Assembly (NCBI RefSeq): GCF_030555055.1
Contig: NZ_JAMOAO010000001.1
Coordinates: forward strand, 2,666,001 to 2,730,000
Direction of reading: 5' to 3'
DNA from: Nocardiopsis sp. YSL2
GTDB lineage: Bacteria; Actinomycetota; Actinomycetes; Streptosporangiales; Streptosporangiaceae
Length of the DNA stretch: 64,000 nucleotides
This document shows positions 39,946 to 48,994 of this stretch, in pieces (the first letter of the stretch is position 1; the number at the start of each line of letters is the position of its first letter). A model generated the notes under the pieces. The model did no database searches, had not been told where the DNA came from, and worked only from the letters and a program-made list of their open reading frames with translations. The position numbers were made by a program, and so were the translations under genes.

Positions 39946-41430
39946 TCAGCCGGTCGGGGCCCGCTGCCGCAGGGAACGCGGGGTACGTCCGGCCAGCACC
40001 GCCGTGGCCAGCGCCGTGACCGCGGTCAGTGCCCACACGACCTGGTAGGCGGCCAGGGAGGGCGCCTCGCTCCCGTCGATGAGGAGGAAGCCGAGCACCG
40101 TGGCGAAGACGGCGCCGCCCACGCTTCCGCCCAGTGTCTTGAGGTTGTTGTACACGGCGGTGGCGCTGCCGGCGCGGTCCTCGGCGCTCGCCTCCACGAT
40201 CAGCGTGGGCAGGGCGCCCAGCGCCAGTCCGCACCCCAGGCCGAGGACGGCGAAGGACGTCAGGAACGGCACCAGGGAGTCCCAGGCCGGGACGAGGCCG
40301 AGGGCCCCCGCCGCGACGAGTGTGAACGCGAGGAGGACCGCGCGCCGATAGCCGATCCGCGTGCCCACCGGCGCGACCGTACTCGCCCCGAGGAACGCCG
40401 CCACGCCGGGCAGCGTGACGCACAGTCCGAGGCTGAGGACGTCCATTCCGAACCCGTACCCGACCGCCTCCGGCGAGGACGCCAGGTAGGTGACGATGAC
40501 GCTCTGGCCGCCGAGCATGACCAGGCCCAGCGTGAAACCGGCCGCGTACTGCGGGGAGACCGCGGGTCCGACGACCGCGCGCACGTCCACCAGCGGGTCG
40601 GTGCCGCGCAGTTCCACCCGCACCCACCAGGCGAACAGCGCCACGGCCACGGCGAATCCGCACCACAGGGCCGGTGAGGACCAGCCCCAGGTGTTGGCCT
40701 GCGAGATCGTCCCCAGCAGCACGATCAGCGACAGCCCGAGCAGGGTTCCGCCCGCCCAGTCCATGCGGCCGCTCGCCCTGTTCCGTGACTCCGGGATCGC
40801 GGTGTAGGACAGGGCGAAGCAGCCCACGGCCAGGGCGGCCATCAGCCCCAGGGTGATCCGTACGTCCCCGACGAGGGTCTGGACCACGCCGGACGCCAGC
40901 GAACCGAGCAGCCCTCCCAAGGTGAGCGCGCCCACCAGGAGGCCGATGGCGCGGCGGCTCTGCTTCGGGGTGAGCCGGTCCCGCACCAGGCCGATCTCCA
41001 GGGGGAGGAGCGCGGCGAGCGGTCCCAGCAGGACCCGGCCGGCCAGCAGCACCGCCAGGTTGGGGGCCGCGGCCACGACGACGGCGCCCACGGCGATGAA
41101 GGCCAGGGAGATCCGCAGCATGCGGCGGTGACCGTACAGGTCGCCGAGCCGCCCGAACACGGGGACGCACACCGCCGCGGCCAGGAACTGCACGGCGACC
41201 ACCCAGTGCAGATGGGCGCTGGAGATGTCCAGGGCCCCCTGGAGGGAGGGCAGCAGTGGCGCGATCGAGCCCTGCAGGAATCCGCTCGTCAGTTCGAAGA
41301 AGACCAGCAGGCCGACGACGGCGAGGACCCCCGCTGCGGGCGGGGCCGGCGCGGACGGCGGGTCGCACGCGGCTGGAACGTTCTGGTCGGGCCGGTCGGC
41401 CTCAGGGCGGCTCGGGGTCACGGGCGGCAT
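39946..41430 (-). CDS. MFS transporter, DHA2-type drug exporter
   Basis: 494 residues with about fourteen hydrophobic segments. GRLGDLYGHRRMLRISL is the loop 2-3 MFS signature and GRVLLGPLAALLPLEIG corresponds to motif C of proton antiporters of the 14-helix drug efflux class. It exports small molecules, substrate unknown. The gene lies 21 bp after the M20 amidohydrolase on the same strand, so the two are probably co-transcribed. Confidence 0.88.
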   Translation of the reverse strand: MPPVTPSRPEADRPDQNVPAACDPPSAPAPPAAGVLAVVGLLVFFELTSGFLQGSIAPLLPSLQGALDISSAHLHWVVAVQFLAAAVCVPVFGRLGDLYGHRRMLRISLAFIAVGAVVVAAAPNLAVLLAGRVLLGPLAALLPLEIGLVRDRLTPKQSRRAIGLLVGALTLGGLLGSLASGVVQTLVGDVRITLGLMAALAVGCFALSYTAIPESRNRASGRMDWAGGTLLGLSLIVLLGTISQANTWGWSSPALWCGFAVAVALFAWWVRVELRGTDPLVDVRAVVGPAVSPQYAAGFTLGLVMLGGQSVIVTYLASSPEAVGYGFGMDVLSLGLCVTLPGVAAFLGASTVAPVGTRIGYRRAVLLAFTLVAAGALGLVPAWDSLVPFLTSFAVLGLGCGLALGALPTLIVEASAEDRAGSATAVYNNLKTLGGSVGGAVFATVLGFLLIDGSEAPSLAAYQVVWALTAVTALATAVLAGRTPRSLRQRAPTG

Positions 41431-41451
41431 CCTTCTGTGCGGGGGAGGGGG

Positions 41452-42648
41452 TCAGGCCGTCTTCGCGAGTCGGCGCACCGCCAGTTCCGCGAGGAAGGCG
41501 GCCTGGGCGGGAAGGACGGAGTCGTCGAAGCGCGCGTCGGGGGAGTGCCCGGCCGGGGCGGTGGCCGGATCGAGGTCCCCGGGTGTGGCGCCGAGCATGA
41601 CCATGGCGCCGGGGACCTCGCGCAGGACGAAGGAGAAGTCCTCGGACCCGGAGACCGGGATGGGCGACAGGAACCCGTTGTGCTCGCCGAACAGGTCGTG
41701 GACCGTCTCCATCGCGAACAGGGCCTCGGCGTCGTCGTTGACCGTGGGCGGGTACTGGTCCTCGTACTCGACGTCCACGCGCAGCCCGTGCGCGGCGGCG
41801 ATCCCCCGGACCAGCGCCGGCAGGTTCTCCCGCAGTCCGGCGCTGTTGGCCTCGGAGTAGCAGCGCACGGTGGCCTCGAATTCGGCCCGGTGCGCGAGGA
41901 CGTTCTGCTGCGTCCCGGCGGCCAGCCTGCCGACGGTGACCACGACGGGGTCGAAGATGTCGTAGGCGCGGGTCACGTGGTTCTGGAGCGCGGTGACCAT
42001 CTCGCACGTGGCGGGCACGGGGTCCCTGCCCGCGTGGGGGGCCGATCCGTGCCCGCCGACGCCGTGGACGGTCACCTTCAGCACGGCGGACGCGCTCATG
42101 GCCACGCCCTGCCGTGTCGCGATGACCCCGGCCGGCAGCTGGCAGGGGGCCACGTGCACGGCGTAGGCGGCGTCGAGGGGCTTCCCGGCGGCCTTGAGTA
42201 CGCCCTCGTCGATCATCTTCGGAGCGCCGCTGTACCCCTCCTCACCCGGCTGGAACATGAAGACGACGTCGCCGTGCAGCTCTTCGCGGGCCGCGCAGAG
42301 CAGTCGCGCCGCACCGACCAGGCCGGCGACGTGCAGGTCGTGCCCACAGGCGTGCATGAGGCCGTCGACCGCGGACGCGTAGTCCACGTCGGCGGTCTCG
42401 TGGACGGGCAGGGCGTCCATGTCGCCGCGCAGCAGGACGGCCCCGCCGGGCCGACCGCCGCGCAGGACGGCGGTGACCGAGGTCAGGCCGGAGCCGGTGG
42501 AGATCTCCAGCGGGAGGCCGGCCAGCGCGGCCAGGACCTTGTGCTGGGTCCTCGGCAGATGCAGGCCGATCTCGGGCTCACGGTGCAGTTCCCGGCGCAG
42601 TGCGACCAGTTCCGCACGCAGCCCCTCGGCCCGTTCCACCATCGACAT
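41452..42648 (-). CDS. M20 family amidohydrolase (aminoacylase/hippurate hydrolase type)
   Basis: 398 residues. Metal ligands are seen in MHACGHDLH (about 98-106), QPGEEGYSGA (EE near 132) and GSEDFSFVL near the C-terminus; GVGGHGSAPH supplies the lid-domain His. These enzymes release amino acids from N-acyl or N-aromatic conjugates. Placed between an MFS exporter and a divergent AsnC-type regulator, it may belong to amino acid conjugate degradation. ATG 42642 is an alternative start. Confidence 0.92.
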   Translation of the reverse strand: MSMVERAEGLRAELVALRRELHREPEIGLHLPRTQHKVLAALAGLPLEISTGSGLTSVTAVLRGGRPGGAVLLRGDMDALPVHETADVDYASAVDGLMHACGHDLHVAGLVGAARLLCAAREELHGDVVFMFQPGEEGYSGAPKMIDEGVLKAAGKPLDAAYAVHVAPCQLPAGVIATRQGVAMSASAVLKVTVHGVGGHGSAPHAGRDPVPATCEMVTALQNHVTRAYDIFDPVVVTVGRLAAGTQQNVLAHRAEFEATVRCYSEANSAGLRENLPALVRGIAAAHGLRVDVEYEDQYPPTVNDDAEALFAMETVHDLFGEHNGFLSPIPVSGSEDFSFVLREVPGAMVMLGATPGDLDPATAPAGHSPDARFDDSVLPAQAAFLAELAVRRLAKTA

Positions 42649-42750
42649 CGCGCGTCCCCCTCGTCGTGTTGCCAGCGTTGCCGTCAGACTGGCCTGGTCA
42701 GCTGTTCGATGGCCGAAAATCGCAGAGAAAACGCACTAAGGTGGTCCTCG

Positions 42751-43782
42751 ATGCTGGAAAACCGCATGGATGACATCGACCAGGCGCTGGTGCACGCCCT
42801 GCAGATCGCGCCGAGAGCGAGATGGTCCCGGATCGCCTCCGTGCTGGGCGTGGACGCCGCCACCGTGGCGCGCCGCTGGGAGCGCCTCGAGGAAGCGGGT
42901 GCCGCCTGGGTGACGTGCTATCCCGGTACCGGTCTGGCCGGTGCGGCACGCGGCTGCCTGGCCCTGGTGGAGGTCGACTGCGCCAGTGGCGAGCTGCTCA
43001 ACGTGGCCAGGGCCTTCACCCGCCTCCCACACGTGTCAGCGGTCGAGCACGTCACCGGGGACCGGGACCTGCTGCTCACCGTCATGGCGGAGGACGTGGC
43101 CGCGGTGTCCCGCTGGGTGGTGGGCGGACTGGACGCGATGCCGGGTGTGAGGGCCAGCCGCACGCACCTGGCGGGGACGGTCTTCACCGAGGGCGGCCGG
43201 TGGCGGTTCCGGGCCCTGAGCCCCCGGCAGGTCGACCGCCTGTCCGAGCACGCTCCGGCGCCGCGGGCGCCGCGGGAGCCGGACGGACTCGACCGTCGTC
43301 TGCTCCTGGCCCTCAGTGAGAACGGGCGGGCCGCCTACACGGAGTTGGCTGAGCTGTGCGACAGCACCCCGGACACCGTGCGCCGCCGGGTCCGGCACCT
43401 CTTCGCGGCGCGGATGATGCAGGCGCGGTGCGAGGTCGCGCGACCGCTGTCGGAGTGGCCGGTCGCCGTCACGGTCTGGGCGCGGGTCCCACCCGACCAG
43501 ATCCCGGAGGCCGCGCAGCGCATCACGGGCATGCGCGAGGTACGGCTGTGCGCGGGTGTGACCGGCCGGCACAACCTCATGGTCATCGCGTGGAGCCGGT
43601 CGGTGGAGGACGCCCAGCGGTTCGAGGCGGACCTGGTACGGGTCGCACCGGACATCGTGATCGGGGACCGGGCCGTCGCGCTCTGGACGATGAAGCTCAG
43701 CGGACAGCTGCTCGACCAGGGCGGCTACCGGACGGGTGCCGTCCCCATCGACCCCTGGGCCGTGCCCGGGGGCCCCGTGTGA
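42751..43782 (+). CDS. Double-domain Lrp/AsnC family regulator
   Basis: 343 residues from ATG 42751 (AAGGTGG upstream), about twice the size of ordinary Lrp. Two AsnC helix-turn-helix units are visible: residues 6-60 (DDIDQALVHALQIAPRARW) and about 178-232 (DGLDRRLLLALSENGRAAYT), each followed by a RAM-like sensing domain. The head-to-tail fusion should form a pseudo-dimer. Divergent from the M20 gene, 102 bp away, so the likely target is the amidohydrolase-exporter unit. Confidence 0.88.
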   Translation: MLENRMDDIDQALVHALQIAPRARWSRIASVLGVDAATVARRWERLEEAGAAWVTCYPGTGLAGAARGCLALVEVDCASGELLNVARAFTRLPHVSAVEHVTGDRDLLLTVMAEDVAAVSRWVVGGLDAMPGVRASRTHLAGTVFTEGGRWRFRALSPRQVDRLSEHAPAPRAPREPDGLDRRLLLALSENGRAAYTELAELCDSTPDTVRRRVRHLFAARMMQARCEVARPLSEWPVAVTVWARVPPDQIPEAAQRITGMREVRLCAGVTGRHNLMVIAWSRSVEDAQRFEADLVRVAPDIVIGDRAVALWTMKLSGQLLDQGGYRTGAVPIDPWAVPGGPV

Positions 43783-43813
43783 GCGCGGTCCGGGCACCGG
43801 TGCCGCGGCCGTG

Positions 43814-43864
43814 CCGTCCGCCGCCGTCCTTCCCCTCGGGGGCTGGAAGGACGGCGGCGGACGG
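43814..43864. terminator. Bidirectional terminator
   Basis: A perfect 20-bp stem beginning CCGTCCGCCGCCG with an 11-base loop, its complement at 43845-43864. Between the convergent AsnC and symporter genes. Confidence 0.8.
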
Positions 43865-43870
43865 AGGCGG

Positions 43871-45334
43871 TCAGCTCCGGGGCAGGGGCTTGCGGAGGTG
43901 GGCCAGGTCCTCCTCCCTCCAGCACTGCACACCGGTGATGTCGGGCATGCTGTCCCGGCTGAAGAAGGGGTCCAGCCCTTCTCTGCGCTGCCGCACGAAG
44001 TCGGTGAGCAGACGGCAGGCGACCGGCGCCAGCAGGGCCAGAGCGGCGAGGTTGACCAGGGCCATGATGCCCATGGTGCTGTCGGCCAGGGTCCACACCA
44101 GGCCGCCGGAGCCGATCGCGCCGAGGAAGACCACCGCGACCACCAGGAGGCGGAACACGGTCATGGCGTTCGGGCTCGACGTCAGGTAGGCGATGTTGGC
44201 CGCGCCGTAGAAGGTGTTGCCGAGCACCGAGGTGAAGGCCACCAGCAGGATGATCAGCGTCAGCAGGTGCAGTGCCCAGGGCCCGAGGTTGGCCTCCAGG
44301 GCGTTCTGCGTCAGGGCCGGTCCCGCCTCCTCGGTGTAGGTGGGGTCCGACAGCAGCACGATGAAGGCCGTGACCGAGCACACGACGAGGGTGTCGAAGT
44401 AGACGCCCAGGGTCTGCACCAGGCCCTGTTTGACCGGGTGGCTGACCGCGGCGCTGGCGGCGGCGTTGGGGGCCGACCCCAGCCCCGCCTCGTTGGAGAA
44501 CATGCCGCGTCGCATGCCCTGCATGATCGCGGTGCCGAGTCCGCCCGCGGCGATCTCCCGCAGCCCGAAGGCGTGCGTGACGATGTCGGTCAGCACCGCG
44601 GGGATCTGGCCGATGTTCAGGGCGACCACGGCCAGGCCCATGAGGAGGTAGATCCCGGCCATGAACGGCACCATCAGGGCCGCGGCCCGGGCGATGCGCC
44701 GTGCGCCGCCGAAGATGATGACTCCCGTGGCGAGGGCGAGGGCGACGCCGATCGCGGGGGCGAGCCATGCCGGGCTCTCGGCGCCGGAGACGGTCGAGAC
44801 CGAGGTGGCCACGGCGGACGAGATCGTGTTGCTCTGCACGCTCGTGAACACGAAACCGAAGGTCACGGTGATGATGACGGCGAAGAGCACGCCCATCCAG
44901 CGTGACCGGAGCCCGTACTCCATGTAGTAGGCGGGGCCGCCGCGGTATCCCTCCTTGCTCCCGACCTTGTAGAGCTGCGCGAGGGTGGACTCGACGAAGC
45001 TCGCGGCCCCGACGAGCAGTGCCATGGCCCACATCCAGAAGATGGCGCCGGGCCCGCCGAGGGCGATCGCGGTGGCCACACCCGCGATGTTGCCGGTGCC
45101 GATGCGGGCGGCGGCGGAGACGGCGAAGGCCTGGAAGGCGGAGATCGGTCTGCCGCCGTCGGCGGCGAGGCCGGGATCGCTCCGCATCGCCCGGAACATG
45201 TCGGGGATCATCCGGAACTGCACCGCGCCCGATCGCACGGTGAAGTACAGGCTCAGGATGATGAGGGCAGGAATGAGCAGCCAGGCCCAGAGCCCGTCGC
45301 TGAAGGCGACGATGCCCGCGTTGATGGCATCCAC
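43871..45334 (-). CDS. Alanine/glycine:cation symporter (AGCS family)
   Basis: 487 residues from GTG 45334 (AAGGGA upstream). About eleven membrane helices; the family signature is GTGNIAGVATAIALGGPG near residue 90, and SNEAGLGSAPNAAA later. It imports alanine or glycine with Na+ or H+. Neighbouring regulators and the M20 enzyme suggest an amino acid salvage region. Longer frames reaching 45680 lack a start signal. No glycine riboswitch was recognised upstream. Confidence 0.93.
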   Translation of the reverse strand: MDAINAGIVAFSDGLWAWLLIPALIILSLYFTVRSGAVQFRMIPDMFRAMRSDPGLAADGGRPISAFQAFAVSAAARIGTGNIAGVATAIALGGPGAIFWMWAMALLVGAASFVESTLAQLYKVGSKEGYRGGPAYYMEYGLRSRWMGVLFAVIITVTFGFVFTSVQSNTISSAVATSVSTVSGAESPAWLAPAIGVALALATGVIIFGGARRIARAAALMVPFMAGIYLLMGLAVVALNIGQIPAVLTDIVTHAFGLREIAAGGLGTAIMQGMRRGMFSNEAGLGSAPNAAASAAVSHPVKQGLVQTLGVYFDTLVVCSVTAFIVLLSDPTYTEEAGPALTQNALEANLGPWALHLLTLIILLVAFTSVLGNTFYGAANIAYLTSSPNAMTVFRLLVVAVVFLGAIGSGGLVWTLADSTMGIMALVNLAALALLAPVACRLLTDFVRQRREGLDPFFSRDSMPDITGVQCWREEDLAHLRKPLPRS

Positions 45335-45911
45335 AGGGGGCGTTCCCTTCGTCGTCGGCGGAGACGGCGTTGTCTCGCTCCGCGACCGGTCGGTGTTCCG
45401 CGTGAGCAGGGCGGAGATTGTGTGGTGGATGAGTGTGGTCTGTCGTGTCCGGACACGTGGGTGACGCTGTGGGCGAGGTTTTCGCCTGTGGGGGGATCTG
45501 GCACGAAGTGGGGTGTACGAGCCGTCGACCAGATAAAGGGAAAAACGCCCGAATTGCAAGATGGGTCACAGTAGAACGTTGTTCGGGATTAGTGTCCGTC
45601 GCCCCGTGGAGAGCGGGGCCGAGAGGCGCGGGGCGCCGGTGGGCCGCGAAGGGGAAAACTCCTGAGCAGCCGGGGGTCAACGCTGTTGAACTGGGGTTTC
45701 GTACCGTCTCGACGCGAGGGCGGCGCCGAGGGCGCGGTCGGATGTTTCGCGTGGAAACTGGAAGGGCGCCTTGTGGTTCATCTCACTGGCGGGTCGTTTT
45801 CGGGCGGTTGTCGAGCGGTGTCGGGGATGTACCGAACGGGCACCGCATTTCCGGCGTTATAGAAATGAGACATGTTGCGCCTGTGTTAACTCATTCGCTA
45901 CTGTCGCCGCC
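45335..45911. other. Divergent intergenic region
   Basis: About 577 bp between the symporter and nadE genes. It contains the palindrome at 45444, an AT-richer stretch around 45530-45600, and near 45880 TGTTAACTCATTCGCTACT, which may hold the nadE promoter. No gene is supported. Confidence 0.4.
45444..45457. promoter_or_regulatory. 14-bp palindrome upstream of the symporter gene
   Basis: CGTGTCCGGACACG is perfectly symmetric and lies 110 bp upstream of the GTG at 45334. Candidate operator; the binding protein is unknown. Confidence 0.45.
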
Positions 45912-47666
45912 GTGGTACAACTTCGTATAGCTCTGGCCCAGATCAACCCGGTTGTCGGGGATCTGGAAGGTAACTGCGACAGCGTCGTCGCCCACGCTCG
46001 CCAGGCGAGCGACGCTGGAGCCCATCTCGTCGTGTTCCCCGAGATGGTCGTCACGGGATACTCCGTCGAGGATCTCGCCCTGCGGGACGGCTTCGTCTCC
46101 GCTTCCACCAAGGCCACCCACAACCTCGCCGCCCGGCTCGCCGCGGAGGGGCTCGCGCACCTTCCGGTCGTCGTCGGCTTCCTCAGCCGCAAGAAGGGCC
46201 CCGGGCCCCGGTTCGGCCAGCCCTCCGGTGCGCCGCAGAACTCGCTCGCGGTGCTGCACGAGGGCCGGATCCGCCTCGCCTCGGCCAAGCACCACCTGCC
46301 CAACTACGGTGTCTTCGACGAGTTCCGGTACTTCGTCCCCGGGGACACACTGCCCCTGCTGCGGCTGCACGGTGCCGACATCGCCTTCGCCATCTGTGAG
46401 GACCTGTGGCAGGACGGCGGTCCCGTCGCCGCGGCGGCCGAGGCCGGGGCGGGCATGCTGATCACCCTCAACGGATCGCCCTACGAACGGCACAAGGACG
46501 ACGTGCGGCTCGACCTGTGCCGCCGCCGCGCGCGCGAGCTCGGCGCCGCCATCGGCTACGTGAACATGACCGGCGGCCAGGACGACCTGGTCTTCGAGGG
46601 TGACTCGCTCGTCGTCGACGCCGACGGCGAGCTCGTGGCCCGCGCCGCGCAGTTCGACGAGGAACTGCTGGTCACCGACATCGCCCTGCCCCGGGCGGAG
46701 GACGTCCCCGGCCAGGCGGACGAGGCCGGCGGCTTCCGGATCGTCCGATACACGGTCTCCGACCGCGCCCCGGCGCCGTACGAGTCACGCCCGCCGTCCC
46801 TCACCCCGCGCCGCGACCCGCTGAACGACCTCGGCGAGGTCTACTCGGCGCTCGTGGCCGGGGTGCGCGACCACGTCCGCAAGAACGGCTTCACCTCGGT
46901 CCTGGTCAGCGTCTCCGGCGGAGCCGACTCGGCGCTGACCGCCACGATCGCCGCCGACGCCGTGGGGGCGGACGCCGTGCACGCGCTCGTCATGCCCGCA
47001 CGGGGCCGTGACCCCGACGCCCTCGACGACGCCGAGGACCTGATCAAGCGACAGGGCCTCACCCGCCGCCTCTACCCCGTGGACGGCCTGCTCGACGCCC
47101 TGGAGTCCACGATCACCGTCGCCGGGGAGGACGGCGGTGAGGACCTGCTGGAACAGGCCAGGGGGGTCCTCCTCAAAGCCCTCTCCCGCGAGGAGGGCCA
47201 CCTCGTCCTGGCGACCGGGGACAAGAGCGAGCTGGCGATGGGCCTGTGCGCCCACCACGGGGACGGCGCGGGAGCCTACGCGCCTCTCAGGGACTGCTGG
47301 AAGACGCTGGTCCGGGACCTGTCCCTGTGGCGCAACTCCCAGAAGCCGACCACGGACGGCGCCCCGCCCATCCCCGAGCGCGCCCTGGTGCGCGACCCGG
47401 CACGGGGGTGGGACGCCCTCGGCTCGGCGCCCGAGCGGCCGGGATACGACGTCCTCGACGCGCTGCTGGACGCCTACATCGGGACCGACCACGGTGCCTC
47501 GGCGCTGGCCGCGGCCGGGTTCGCGCCGGACCTGGTCCAGCACGTCGTTCGCCTGGTCGACCGGGCCGAGCACCAGCGCCGCCAGTACCCGCCCGGCCCC
47601 AAGATCACCAAGCGCACGCTCGGACGCGACCGGCGGCTGCCGATCACCAACCGCTGGCTGCTCTGA
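45912..47666 (+). CDS. nadE: Glutamine-dependent NAD+ synthetase
   Basis: 584 residues from GTG 45912. The N-terminal nitrilase-type glutaminase has its Glu (PEMVVTGYS), Lys (SAKHHLPNYGVFDE) and Cys (AICEDLWQDGG) triad; the C-terminal synthetase has the pyrophosphate loop SVSGGADSALT (about 333-343) and the ATGDKSELAMG motif. Ammonia from glutamine passes to deamido-NAD. Length and domain order are standard for actinobacteria. Confidence 0.95.
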   Translation: MVQLRIALAQINPVVGDLEGNCDSVVAHARQASDAGAHLVVFPEMVVTGYSVEDLALRDGFVSASTKATHNLAARLAAEGLAHLPVVVGFLSRKKGPGPRFGQPSGAPQNSLAVLHEGRIRLASAKHHLPNYGVFDEFRYFVPGDTLPLLRLHGADIAFAICEDLWQDGGPVAAAAEAGAGMLITLNGSPYERHKDDVRLDLCRRRARELGAAIGYVNMTGGQDDLVFEGDSLVVDADGELVARAAQFDEELLVTDIALPRAEDVPGQADEAGGFRIVRYTVSDRAPAPYESRPPSLTPRRDPLNDLGEVYSALVAGVRDHVRKNGFTSVLVSVSGGADSALTATIAADAVGADAVHALVMPARGRDPDALDDAEDLIKRQGLTRRLYPVDGLLDALESTITVAGEDGGEDLLEQARGVLLKALSREEGHLVLATGDKSELAMGLCAHHGDGAGAYAPLRDCWKTLVRDLSLWRNSQKPTTDGAPPIPERALVRDPARGWDALGSAPERPGYDVLDALLDAYIGTDHGASALAAAGFAPDLVQHVVRLVDRAEHQRRQYPPGPKITKRTLGRDRRLPITNRWLL

Positions 47667-47668
47667 TC

Positions 47669-47708
47669 CGGTCGGTCGTCCTCCCGGCGCCGGGAGGACG
47701 ACCGACCG
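47669..47708. terminator. Terminator of nadE
   Basis: A perfect 40-bp palindrome with no spacer: CGGTCGGTCGTCCTCCCGGC followed by its complement, starting 2 bp after the nadE stop. Confidence 0.8.
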
Positions 47709-47851
47709 CGGGGATTCCACGCCGGAGGCCGGCACCGGCGGCGGCGCGGCCGACCGTTCCCCGCGGGCGGCCCGCCAGGCACCGCCCGGACGACGAAACA
47801 CAACGCAACGAAACCGGGAAACCCGTGGAGAGGGCAGAGCGCGGAGAAACG

Positions 47852-48745
47852 TTACGGCGCCGGCTCGGGGTCCGCCGCGCCCGCCGGAGCCCCGTTCTGC
47901 GGCACCGTGAGCAGGCGGATGCCATACGAGGCGAGCACCGCGCACACCGCGGCGACCGCGCCGCCCCACCAACCGCCCGCATAGGACTCGCCCATGAAGG
48001 CCACGCCCACGACCGCCGCGGCGACCGGGTTGGCGATGGTGGTGATGCCGAGCGGGGCCCCGATGTCCATCCCCTGGTAGGCCGCCTGGGCGAGGAGCAG
48101 CCCGAACACCGCGATGACCACCGTCGCCGCCAGGGACGGGTGCAGGAGACCGACGGCTCCGGTCCCGCCGATGACCGTGACCGCGGTCTTGACGGTCGCC
48201 GAGGAGACACCGAACGCCACACCGGCGGCTCCGGCGAGCAGGTAGCTGCGCCACGCCGCCGTGCGCGCCCGGCCCGCCGCCCACGCCGTGAGCGCCAGGA
48301 GCCCCACCGTGCCCAGGCCGACCAGGGCCGAGCCGGTGTCACTGAGCACCCCGCCCTGCCCGCCGGTGACCGTCACCGCGAGCAGTACCCCCAGTGCCAC
48401 CACCGTGCAGGCGGCGCCGCGCCACTCATCGCGCCCGACGCGGCGCCCGCCCAGCCGCGCCGACCAGGGGATGCCGAACACCAGGACCAGGACGCCCAGA
48501 GGCTGCACCACGGTCAGCGGCGCGAAGCTCACGGCCGCGACCTGGAAGCCCGCCCGGCCCCCGTTGAACACGAGGGCCACCCACCACAGCGGATGGCGAA
48601 GCAGCGTGGCCAGCTCACCCCGACGGGTCAGCGGCGCCCGCACGTGGACGGCGAGTCTGCGCTGCGTCACCGCGGCGGCCGTGTAGGCCGCGCAGGAGAG
48701 CACGCCGAACACGATTCCCAGCCAGATTCCCATGGCCGCCATCAT
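47852..48745 (-). CDS. DMT superfamily transporter (EamA-like)
   Basis: 297 residues, ten hydrophobic helices in two similar halves, each ending with a strongly conserved-looking helix (PLTVVQPLGVLVLVFG and PLGITTIANPVAAAVVG). ATG 48745 has GGAGGG nine bases upstream and overlaps the stop of a tiny frame (ATGA). Substrate unknown; some relatives are magnesium- or drug-related. Confidence 0.82.
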   Translation of the reverse strand: MMAAMGIWLGIVFGVLSCAAYTAAAVTQRRLAVHVRAPLTRRGELATLLRHPLWWVALVFNGGRAGFQVAAVSFAPLTVVQPLGVLVLVFGIPWSARLGGRRVGRDEWRGAACTVVALGVLLAVTVTGGQGGVLSDTGSALVGLGTVGLLALTAWAAGRARTAAWRSYLLAGAAGVAFGVSSATVKTAVTVIGGTGAVGLLHPSLAATVVIAVFGLLLAQAAYQGMDIGAPLGITTIANPVAAAVVGVAFMGESYAGGWWGGAVAAVCAVLASYGIRLLTVPQNGAPAGAADPEPAP

Positions 48746-48936
48746 GCCGGTCGGCCCTCCGTCCTCCGCACGGGGTGGCGCGTAGCCGCCGCGTACGGCC
48801 TGACCGACCTCCGGTCCACCCCTCGCGCGGTGACCGCCGGCGCCGTCGCGATGACGCCGCACGCCACCGCCGCCGCCCACAACACCGTCGCCCACACCAC
48901 GGGGGCGGGAACCGTTCTCTCCATGTCCTCCAGCAT
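48742..48936 (-). CDS. Small membrane peptide coupled to the DMT gene
   Basis: A possible 64-residue product beginning MLEDMERTVPAPVVW with one membrane helix (about residues 9-31). Its stop overlaps the DMT start in an ATGA, which is the main support. The ribosome site is poorly spaced for both ATGs (48936 and 48924). Confidence 0.4.
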   Translation of the reverse strand: MLEDMERTVPAPVVWATVLWAAAVACGVIATAPAVTARGVDRRSVRPYAAATRHPVRRTEGRPA

Positions 48937-48994
48937 TCTCCGCGCCGGGACCGGTGGCCAGAGTGGGCGGTCCACTCCGGGAGCGGTGTCGGCC

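Noticed and set aside
45742..45760. TGTTTCGCGTGGAAAC as a second parS
   Set aside because: The arms GTTTC and GAAAC are separated by five bases rather than four and the centre is not CACGTG, so ParB would not be expected to bind.
45335..45912. Glycine riboswitch before the alanine/glycine symporter
   Set aside because: No conserved glycine aptamer segments were found on the minus strand; only a palindrome is seen.
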